37,777 nt of DNA from Chara braunii (Eukaryota > Streptophyta > Charophyceae > Charales > Characeae), in the NCBI GenBank assembly GCA_003427395.1, contig BFEA01000389.1:420749-458525 (forward strand), read 5' to 3'. Below, in pieces: positions 30,481-37,777 of the stretch. Every line of letters starts with the position of its first letter. Within the stretch, counting starts at the first letter, position 1. The notes below the pieces were generated by a model. It saw only the letters and a program-made list of their open reading frames with translations, was not told the origin of the DNA and did no database searches. The translations under genes were made by a program, and so were the position numbers.

Positions 30481-31362
30481 CTAATCGGGAGTCTTTGCAT
30501 AGTTTATTTTTAGGTGAATGTCACGATGCCACATGACATTTTGGCTATAAAAATACTGCAGCTAACTTGCTGCAGCAGTTCTGGTGGCCCACGATGATGA
30601 AAGTTGCCAAGCTGTATGTGGAGACTTGTCAAGCCTGTCAGAGGGACAAGCCACGTACAGAGGCTCCTCTTGGGCTTCTCAAGCTCCTTCCGATTCCGGA
30701 AAGGCCTAGTGAGAGTCTGTCCATGAATTTCACGGATACGCTGGTCACCATCAAGAGTGGAATGCGCTACGTCTATGTCATTGTGGATAGGTTTAGCAAG
30801 TACGCTAGGTTAGTCGCAATGCCAACAACATCTAAGACCGAGTACGTGATTAAACTGTTCGAAGAGAACTGGGTCAAAGATTTTGGACTACCGAAATCTA
30901 TTGTGCGATTTAGTAGTGAACACTGAACTATGGAAAGTCACAGCTGCACAACAGGGAACACAACTGTAGATGACATCACGGAACCATCCAGAGGCGAATG
31001 GGCAAATAGAGCAGTTGAACCGCGTTGTACAACACCTGTTGAGGCATTACATCAAGCCTTATCAGGAAGACTGGGATGAGAAACTTACTCTCATCGCCAA
31101 CCTGTACAATAACGTTGTGCACAGCGCAACGGGAGTGAGCCCGAACAACCTGCTATTGACCTTCAAGCCTAGACTGCCCCTAGATTTCTCACTACCTGAG
31201 AACCAACCTTCTGCTGCACAAGGAACCTTAGAATTTGCTTATCGTTATGAGCGTCTGATGCAGCAGGTTGTTGAACAAATGCACAAGGCTCAGGCGGAGA
31301 TGATAGAATATGAGAATAAACACCGCTGCTCATCTACGTTTTTGTTAGGTGAGAAAGTATAG
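30481..31362 (+). pseudogene. Integrase of element 3
   Basis: The zinc-binding part is GECHDAT, a TGA (30534-30536), HFGYKNTAANL, then CQACQRDK. The core begins MNFTDTLV, where the first DDE Asp is expected just after Met but is Asn. The second Asp region is degenerate (KSIVRFSSEH, followed by a frameshift). The Glu is present in NGQIEQLNR. The core continues to GVSPNNLLL and ends at LGEKV with a TAG at 31360-31362. This integrase has lost at least one catalytic residue as well as its frame. Confidence 0.85.
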
Positions 31363-31992
31363 GTCAAGTCCTCAGAACTGGGACAGAAGCACGGTATCTC
31401 CCACAAGCTCGTGCCACAGTACTTTGGACCATGGGAGGTCCTAGATGTTCTAGGATATAAACCGGATAAACCATCATATGTTATTCGCATCCCTGGTCAC
31501 TTACGTACTTACCCTATTTTTCACGCCTCGAAGCTTGCACCGCTCAAAGAAACTAATCAGTTTCCCTCTCGTCGCTCTATGCTGCCCCGAACCATAGATG
31601 GAGAAGTCGACATCGATGACATCGTGGATCACAAAGAAATGCCAGTTCCAATATCTACTGAGGCTACCGGCAGGGGACGTCCTCCGAAACCAAAGCTGCA
31701 GTATCGCGTTCGGTTTAGACATCATATTGATCCTAAGGAGGATAGATGGTTTACAAGGGAGGACCGGTTGTCGACCACTACGAGAAGTTACTGCAAAAAG
31801 GAAAGCGTCAGATTGACTAAGCTTCTCAGAGGACTAGTGAAGTATGGAGGAGGGAATGTGAGGCATACGGCCTCGAAAAGCCCCACTGGGCCCCTATTTG
31901 CAATAACGTCGGTCGCCCTAAGTGAAGGCAGGCTCGACAGACAACAAGAGGCCTATTTTGGACTACTTCGCAACTGCGGAAAATTCAGGTAG
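31363..31992 (+). pseudogene. C-terminal domain of element 3 integrase, running into the 3' LTR
   Basis: The frame contains QYFGPWEVLDVLG (GPY/F-type module), HLRTYPIFHASKLAP and a final LQYRVRFRHHIDPKEDRWFT segment. The latter resembles a degenerate chromodomain-like tail, without the aromatic cage residues expected of a true chromodomain. The frame overlaps the polypurine tract and ends at TAG 31990-31992 inside the LTR. Confidence 0.7.
31845..31856 (+). promoter_or_regulatory. Polypurine tract of element 3
   Basis: TGGAGGAGGGAA directly precedes the 3' LTR start TGTGAGG. It would prime plus-strand DNA synthesis. Confidence 0.85.
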
Positions 31993-32140
31993 TTGCGTGG
32001 CGCTTGTTGGTTGAAAGCGCCCAGGACCTGGTTTCCTTTATCAAATGCATTTGAGTCAGGCCGTGGGCGAGATACGCAGCATGGACCCAACTCAGGCTAC
32101 GGGCAGTTGGGCACGGGTAACTGTCACAGGCCCTAGGCCT
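31857..32140 (+). repeat. 3' LTR of element 3, first piece
   Basis: It matches the 5' LTR from its start through CTGTCACAGGCC. It has an extra segment of about 25-30 bp near 31960-31998 not present in the 5' LTR, whose ends (GCAACT/AGTTGC) are complementary. Confidence 0.9.
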
Positions 32141-32394
32141 TTCTATCTTTTTAACGCAAAACGGGGAAATTAAACTCCCGTTGAATCCCGTTAAACTCCA
32201 AAAAATCCCGTTGAATTCGCGTTAAACGCGAAAATGGGCCGCTCCCTCGCTTTTCGGAAAAACGGAATTGATGCGCAGGGTCCGGAACATGTCGCCCTGG
32301 GCAAAAAAAAAATAAAAAATAAAAATAAAAAATTCCCCCAACCCCTGAAGCACCTCCCATCCGCCCCCACATCCCCTAACCCCCAACGCCCCAG

Positions 32395-32785
32395 TTATGT
32401 GTGTGTAGCTGTGCTGTGTGTGCGCGTATCTGTGTATGTGTGTGCCTGCTGTGAGAGTGTGTCTGTGCATTAATATGAATGTATGCGTGTGTGTTTGTGT
32501 ATGTGTGTGTTTGTAAGTGTGTGTGTGTGTCTGTGCTTGTAAGTGTATGTGTGTGTTTGTAAGTGTGTGTGTGTGTNTGTGTGTTTGTGTATGTGTGTGT
32601 TTGTAAGTGTGTGTGTGTGTCTGTGCTTGTAAGTGTATGTGTGTGTTTGTAAGTGTGTGTGTGTGTATGTATATGTGTGTGTTTGTGTATGTGTGTGTTT
32701 GTAAGTGTGTGTGTGTATGTGTGTGTTTGTAAGTGTGTGTGTGTGTGTGTAANTGNAAGTGTGTCTGTGCCTGNGCGTGAGAGTG
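32395..32785. repeat. (GT)n-rich minisatellite with a 90-bp period
   Basis: TG-rich DNA with the 32491-32580 unit repeated almost exactly at 32581-32670. It contains unresolved N bases, so the copy number may be an assembly estimate. Confidence 0.9.
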
Positions 32786-33265
32786 TGTCTCGCCTTACTC
32801 ACAACCTCGTTCCCCAACACACAGATTCCACTTGCACCCAAGGACCACCCTGCGCCACACCCAGCTTACAGCAGCGCAGCTGGGCTATGGCTGCCTGCTC
32901 CTTCTTGCTCACCCGTGAGCGCGTGAGTGGCACGAGCTACAGCGCGGCAACGCTTACGCAGTATGCAGCCAGCACCCGAATGCCCAATGTGGAGGCAGGC
33001 CCTTTGCTATATCGAAGTGGCCTGCCTGTGTTCAGTCCCAGGAAGCTTCCAGTAGGCCCCGGTAGCCTGAGGCACAACACGAACGAGAACAGGCCTTGGG
33101 CCTGAGGTGGTTGCATGGCCCCAACTGCCTTTGGCCTGTNTNTGGCCCAGNACCCGTATCCAGCCCAGGGCCTGCTTTCCATCCATTCACACAGGCGGCC
33201 CAGGACCTGGGTTCCCTCAACCAACTGACACCAGACTCATGCAACCTGCTACAGGCCCAATTTTG
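32786..33265 (-). repeat. Inverted, diverged partial copy of the element 3 LTR
   Basis: Segments such as CTCACAACCTCG, TGCACCCAAGGACCACC, GGCTATGG-TGCCTGCTCCTTC and AAGTGGCCTGCCTG are the reverse complement of the central LTR (about 24640 back to 24250). The copy is more diverged than the two main LTRs are from each other and lies antisense inside insertion 1. Confidence 0.8.
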
Positions 33266-33364
33266 TGTGTTTGCGTGTCTTTTTTTCCTTTTTTTAATTT
33301 GTCTTTTATGGTTTTGATTTTTTTTTAAATACACGAAGTTCCAAAAAATAAAATAAAAAATAAA

Positions 33365-33395
33365 TTGTTGTACATCTTTGAAAGATCTACAACCC
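33365..33395. repeat. Foldback hairpin, copy 1
   Basis: A 27-nt near-perfect palindrome at 33367-33393: GTTGTA, mismatch, ATCTTT, one-base loop, then the complements. It is embedded between an A-rich left flank and a T-rich right flank that extend the inverted repeat. Confidence 0.8.
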
Positions 33396-33566
33396 TATAT
33401 TTTTTATTTATTTTTTTTTGTTTTCGTTTTAGCCCTTAAAAAATCTGTGTGAAACCCAAAACAAAAACACTCATTTCATTTTCGTTTTTGTTTTTTCATT
33501 GTGTGTTTATGTTTTTGATTTTTTTAAAATAGATTTAAGCATCAAAAAATAAAAATAAAAATACAA

Positions 33567-33595
33567 GGTTGTAGTCCTCAATAAAACCTACAACC
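33567..33595. repeat. Foldback hairpin, copy 2
   Basis: GGTTGTAG at 33567-33574 pairs with CTACAACC at 33588-33595. It has the same A-rich left and T-rich right context as copy 1, about 200 bp away. Confidence 0.8.
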
Positions 33596-33773
33596 CCATA
33601 TATTTTGTTTTGTTTTTGGATAATTTTTAGCCCACGAAAAAAATCATCCCGGACCCTGTTAATTCTCGTTCAACTCGCGTTTGAACGGGAGTTTAACGCG
33701 AATTCAACGCGCATTGAATTTTTCAACACGAAAGCCGCGTTAAATCCCATTTCGGACACACAGCCCTAGGCCT

Positions 33774-34184
33774 GATCCATTTGGACTGGGGATCAGCGTC
33801 TCTGGGCCTACCGGAAGCTTCTGGGCAGGGGCCTAGCGCAGCCAGGCTGCACGCAAGGCAGGCAGGCCACTTCCATTTAGGAAAGGGTCCGCCCACACAT
33901 TCGGCGTGCAGGCACTGGCTGCAAGCTGTGCTAACGCTGGCCAGCGCTCATGCACGCATGGGCGAGCTGGAAGGAGCAGGCAGCCATATCCGAGCTGCGC
34001 TGCTGTATGCTGGATGGGGGGCATGGTGGTCCTTGGGTGCACGTGGCATACTGCGTGTGGGGGATCGAGGTTGTGAGTGATATGAGAGACATACCTGGTG
34101 CTTGAGGCGGACGGCATTGGCCGAGATCTGCTCATACTTCGGGAGTTTGCTGATGTCACCAGCGGCATTGTAGATAGTAGGCTA
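33774..34184 (+). repeat. 3' LTR of element 3, middle piece
   Basis: It continues the LTR alignment from GATCCATTTG to GATAGTAGGCTA, corresponding to about 24313-24740 of the 5' LTR. Confidence 0.9.
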
Positions 34185-35451
34185 TGTTATGATTCTGGTT
34201 GTTTGTTGCCTGTAGGCCAACACTCACTCACATAGACTTCCAGGTATGCCCATACATACACAGAAGCAAGGTGAGAGGATAGGAGTATCACACCGCATAG
34301 GGAGAGATAAACACAGTGGAAGACTTGACCATGCGATATGACAGGGTACACTGAAAGTGCAATTCACTCCACTCAATCCTCACAACCAGTCATAGAGAAA
34401 AGCCGAGCAGTTCACATCCAGGAAACAATGAAACGATGATAGTCCAAACACAGTATCACACTAATTATTAAACTCAGAGTCTCGAATTGTCAGGGTAACT
34501 TCAGTAGTACACTGCGCTGCGCAGAAATGAGCAGCGCTTCACTCCCTAACCCTGAATAACACCCGTGATACCCCCTAAGTCCTTGAAACATCAAGCGCCA
34601 CCCAGATACAGCCTCCTGGGGGCAGCGCCACTCTGAAGTAGGCCTCTGAGGCCAAGCGCCACTCAGAGGATGAAGAAGAAGACCAGCGCCACAGTATCTG
34701 ATGATGACGAAGTGTCGAAAGACTTCCCGGGTGGAAGTCTGCAGCAGCGCCACCAAACCCTGACAAGATGACCTCTGAGAAGAAGAGGCTGCAGCTATGG
34801 CAGCAGCGCAACCCCCCTGGGACCCCAGTCCGGAGGAGGGTCCAGCAAGGCACCAATCTCTCTCGCCTCCAGCAGACCTCGATAACCCAGACCTCTATCA
34901 GCCCCTGCGTGCTGGCAGAGTACAGCGCAGGTCCCAGCTATGGCCGGCGTTCCGAAGGTCTGGCTATGCCTGTCTCCTTCCACGCTGAACCGTCACCACT
35001 TCCGGTTCACGCGTAGCACAGCAGCGATGTACTCGGTACCAACTGCCAAAAGCCCTGAACCGATGTGCCCAATCTATCTATAGACTACAACTAGCCTAGA
35101 CTCGACCTAGACCGGACTGACTGACCGACCGGTACCGTTTCTGTTTCGGCCTCTTGGCCTCTACCGGACCCGGCTATAGGCTATAGGACCGTGTATCAGA
35201 ATCGGCCCTTATGGCCTGTCTGTCCTAGGGGTAGCCTGGGCCTGCTATCCGCAGTTAGGGTAGCTGTAGGGAATCTGGTTAGTACCGGGCCTGTATTTTC
35301 TTGAATTTGCAGATATGTCCCTCACGAATTTCCCTCACGAGTAGGTCTCTCTGTTAGCCCTCAGCCAAACAAAATTACGAATCTGTCCTACCTATAGTAC
35401 AGCCTCGACAAAGAGAGGCTGCAGGCGACCAGAAAACAGCGAGTCATTGCA
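34185..35451. mobile_element. Insertion 2 in the 3' LTR: candidate solo LTR
   Basis: The insert begins TGTTATGATTC, ends GTCATTGCA and is flanked by the 4-bp direct repeat GCTA (34181-34184 and 35452-35455), where the 5' LTR has a single GCTA. TG...CA ends, a length of 1267 bp and the absence of coding capacity fit a solo LTR from another family. Between about 34530 and 34810 the motif AGCGCCAC recurs at least five times. Confidence 0.6.
34530..34810 (+). repeat. Interspersed AGCGCCAC motifs
   Basis: The octamer occurs near 34593, 34623, 34654, 34684 and 34745, with variants near 34532 (AGCGCTTCAC) and 34803 (AGCGCAAC), at roughly 30-60-bp spacing. It could be a set of transcription-factor sites in the LTR or a decayed minisatellite. 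Confidence 0.65.
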
Positions 35452-35670
35452 GCTAGATAGGATCTGCCATCTGTGGTCTGGGCGCCGCCAGATAGGATAT
35501 CCACATTGGTTCTTTGTTGATGATGATGAGACTATTCCAGCATTGTCAATTATGAGTTTTTGCTGTGCTCTTATTTGGTGGGACTCGTGATGCAATTCTG
35601 CTATTGGTTCGAGGTCATGTGTATGAGGCTGTTTGGTTTCTGAAGTTCGCTATCGCTCATTTTCCTTGCA
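35452..35670 (+). repeat. 3' LTR of element 3, last piece
   Basis: It aligns with the end of the 5' LTR from GCTAGATAGGATCTG to TTTTCCTTGCA. It lacks about 16-18 bp present in the 5' LTR near 24907-24925. Confidence 0.9.
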
Positions 35671-36190
35671 TTTGAGTTTAATACTTTTTTTTTCATTTTT
35701 TTTTTTTTTAAATCCTAAAATGCATCAAAATCCAAAAAAACAAATATGGGGATGTAGGGAATTTCAAACCCTACAACCCCTTTTTTGTTTGTTTTTTTTG
35801 GCCTATTACACTATCGCGGCTGCCCCCCATGGGCATGACCATGACCTCATGCGGTAAAATGGCCCGCGGTCATGACTGCGGGTGATACAGTGCCTACGTC
35901 TGCTTTGGCTACTATCTGTGTTGTTTAATGTTGATGTAACTTGTGAAGCCGTACATAGTTGCCTAGAATAGACTAGATGATTTATGGACCTAACAAAGGG
36001 AAGATCTTGGTAAGATCTTCCCTCACAATGCTGAGAGTGGGCAGTTAGAGGCATAGCGTAGGCGTTAAAAGTTTTCTGCTGCCCCTTGGTTGGAGAAGAG
36101 GTATGGGTTTCAGCATGTGCTTGTACTGTGATCTTTATGTATATGGGACGCTGGACCCGTTTTCTAGCACGTGCTGCTCCCCACGAACAG
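35671..36190. other. A/T-rich intergenic DNA with foldback hairpin copy 3
   Basis: T- and A-rich homopolymers are followed by unique sequence with no credible gene. At 35748-35780 GGGG, a mismatch and TGTAGGG pair with CCCTACA, a mismatch and CCCC, giving an 11-bp stem related to the hairpins inside insertion 1. Confidence 0.7.
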
Positions 36191-36191
36191 A

Positions 36192-36428
36192 TGGAGCCAT
36201 GAATTGATTGTAAAAAAAATAAAAATAAAAAAATAAATCTTGTTGTGGGTTCCCGGACACCCAGTCTTGGAGAAAAAAAACGTTCTTCCAAGGACTCCGC
36301 GGAGGGCATTTGGAGCCATGAATTGATTGTAAAAAAAAAAAAAATAATAAAAAAAAATCTTGTTGTGGGGTCCCGGACACCCAGTCTTGGAGAAAAAAAA
36401 CGTTCTTCCAAGGACTCCGCGGAGGGCG
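36192..36428 (+). repeat. 119-bp tandem duplication
   Basis: TGGAGCCATGAATTGATTG starts at 36192 and again at 36311. The two units differ mainly in the length of an A-rich tract. Both end CTCCGCGGAGGGC. Frames translated across it are repeats of the same low-complexity text and are not genes. Confidence 0.92.
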
Positions 36429-36429
36429 G

Positions 36430-36601
36430 TCCGGTGGCGGAAATGTTCTGTGGCTTTCCGGAAACCTGTGGCTAAAGACGAAGCACTCTGAGGATACAAA
36501 AAGAAATGTTCTGCTTTCTTTCCGGAAACCATTGGCCGCTGCTTGCGCGTAGGTCTGGTCTCCCTCCCCCCAGGCCGAAAAAAAAAGACCGTCTCGTTGC
36601 C

Positions 36602-36645
<44 letters not shown>

Positions 36646-37093
36646 TGCGGGGGCATGCAGTTGTCTACGGAGTGCGTATTTGTTTGTATGAACATGTTCT
36701 TCTCGTTTTGTCTCTTTCACAAATACATCGTGCCGCCCAGGCACGAGGACACACACAGATGTCGGCAGTCACATCTCCGTCGGTCCGTTCCTGGCTGTCG
36801 ATGCCGTGTGAACATGGACAAATAAGAAGCACTCCGAGGGATACAAACACAAACTCCTCTACCTGCCATTGGCCGCTGCTTGTAGGTAGGTCTCGTTTCA
36901 CCACTCCACAGATATGAAAATCCCGAGTTTATCTCTGCGGTTGAAGCTGGCAAGACACGCTCACCACCTCCACACTCAGCGGTTGTTGTATTGAGCCCCG
37001 ATGTTTGTGCCGATCCATGCATTGGCCTCGGAGAGCACGGCTAGGCGCACTACGAGTACGCAGCTTTCTACCCAAAACAAGAAAAAGGAATGA

Positions 37094-37134
<41 letters not shown>

Positions 37135-37695
37135 CCCGCGCGCGCGCGCGCGTGTGTTTCTGGCTTCTTCTCTTTTACAAATACTTTGTGCCGCGCGCGC
37201 GCGCGCATGTGTTTCTCGCCTTTTCTCTTTCACAAATACTTTGTGCCCCGCCCCCGCGCGCGCGCGCGCGGGCACATGCAGAATATGTGTTTGGATGAGC
37301 ATGTGTTTCTGGCTTTTTTTCCTTCCACAAATACATTTTGCCGCCCAGGCACGAGGACGAACACATTGGCCAGCACCCACATCTCCGTCCGTCCGTCCGC
37401 TACTGGCTGTCGATGCCCTGCGAACATGGACCAGGATGAGGCACTCCCGAGGGAGGCAAGCTCCTCTAGCTGGCATTGGCCTCTGCTCGTGTCTAGGTCT
37501 CGCTTCACCACTCCCCAAACGTGAGAATCCCGACTTTATCGTTGGGGTTTATCCTGGCAACACAGGTTCACCACCATCACATTCAGGGGTTGTATCGAGG
37601 CCCCGATATTTTTGTCGATCCATCTATTCGCCTGACCAGGCACAGTTTGCGATCCTGCGAGTACGCTGCCCACAGAACCTGTAGGCTATCCCCCC

Positions 37696-37762
<67 letters not shown>

Positions 37763-37777
37763 CTCCCATTTTTTTTC
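36430..37777 (+). repeat. Tandem array of degenerate units carrying (TC)n(GC)n tracts
   Basis: Anchors recur: CATTGGCCGCTGCTTG near 36530 and 36866 and CATTGGCCTCTGCTCG near 37473; CACCACTCCACAGATATGA near 36899 and a variant near 37508; CTGGCTGTCGATGCC near 36791 and 37404; GCCGCCCAGGCACGAGGAC near 36732 and 37341. Units start with a TC tract followed by CG repeats (36605-36645, 37098-37153, and the TC tract 37698-37753). The second unit holds an extra internal threefold repeat of CACAAATACTTTGTGCC with CG tracts (about 37165-37335). The array runs off the window end. Confidence 0.85.

Larger units (their letters stand above)
32141..33762. mobile_element. Insertion 1 in the 3' LTR: candidate DNA transposon
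   Basis: The 1.6-kb insert is flanked by the 11-bp direct repeat GCCCTAGGCCT (32130-32140 and 33763-33773), which occurs once in the 5' LTR in diverged form. Both ends are rich in related motifs (CCCGTTGAATCCCG and GAATTCGCGTTAAAC at the left; the inverse at the right), giving inverted subterminal similarity but no clean terminal inverted repeat. The interior holds a GT minisatellite, an inverted LTR copy and two foldback hairpins. No transposase is visible, so it would be non-autonomous. The superfamily is undetermined. Confidence 0.6.
24058..35670 (+). mobile_element. Element 3: full-length Ty3/gypsy LTR retrotransposon with a nested 3' LTR
   Basis: The 5' LTR (24058-24978), primer-binding site, leader, gag, protease, RT, RNase H, integrase, polypurine tract and 3' LTR are all present in order on the + strand. 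The 3' LTR starts at 31857 and ends at 35670 but is split by two insertions (32141-33762 and 34185-35451). Without them it is about 910 bp, like the 5' LTR. The LTRs differ by substitutions and small indels at many positions by eye, so the insertion is old. No target-site duplication of the whole element is recognisable. Confidence 0.9.

Noticed and set aside
26241-31362. TAG read as Gln (recoded genetic code)
   Set aside because: TAG also stands at expected Trp positions, frameshifts and other stops are common in the same frames, and C-to-T decay explains both cases.
35806-36695. Minus-strand ORFs of 186-201 residues with Phe-rich repeats
   Set aside because: They translate the A-rich tracts of the 119-bp tandem duplication. 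The repeated protein text reflects the DNA repeat.
36976-37684. ORFs with Ser-Leu and Arg-Ala repeats in the terminal array
   Set aside because: They are translations of TC and CG microsatellites in the tandem units.

Overview
The window is repeat-rich eukaryotic nuclear DNA, most likely from a streptophyte alga or other green-lineage genome. Evidence for this: Ty3/gypsy elements with a chromodomain and with primer-binding sites matching initiator tRNA-Met and tRNA-Asp, LINE fragments, long microsatellites, ambiguous bases typical of a draft assembly, and no intact cellular gene. The style of the retroelement proteins reminds me of predicted proteins of Chara braunii, but that is memory only and was not checked.

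Layout. 1-1300: C-rich low-complexity DNA, a cluster of CCGTACGTACGG palindromes and a minus-strand LINE ORF2 fragment (about 355-840). 1315-2021: a second LINE fragment (ORF2 C-terminal zinc finger, + strand) flanked by 23-bp near-identical direct repeats. 2045-6919: element 1, a decayed + strand chromodomain Ty3/gypsy element (protease, RT, RNase H, integrase, chromodomain), followed by a repeat-bearing 3' region to about 8.9 kb. 8.9-12.05 kb: no credible gene, but a dense succession of perfect short stem-loops. 12064-19373: element 2 on the minus strand. It has a tRNA-Asp primer-binding site, then protease, RT, RNase H and integrase, and then, downstream of pol, a Gag-like ORF with a zinc knuckle. 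19376-23.65 kb: non-coding flank (possibly the long 5' LTR of element 2) with more stem-loops, a threefold 122-bp repeat, a cluster of about 12 stem-loops sharing one conserved core with different complementary arms, and a 79-bp tandem duplication. 23.93-24.0 kb: a (CA)n tract. 24058-35670: element 3, a full-length + strand Ty3/gypsy element with both LTRs, primer-binding site and polypurine tract. Its 3' LTR is split by two later insertions, one of which carries an inverted copy of the same LTR. 35.67-37.78 kb: A/T-rich DNA, a 119-bp duplication and a tandem array with TC/GC simple-sequence tracts.

All three pol regions are dead copies. Their in-frame nonsense codons are mostly TAG at positions where Gln or Trp is expected, as C-to-T decay of methylated CAG/CTGG sites would produce. 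The most unusual signals are the core-sharing stem-loop cluster at 22.2-23.2 kb, the pol-before-gag order of element 2, and the foldback hairpin family at 33.37, 33.57 and 35.75 kb. All comparisons were made by eye.
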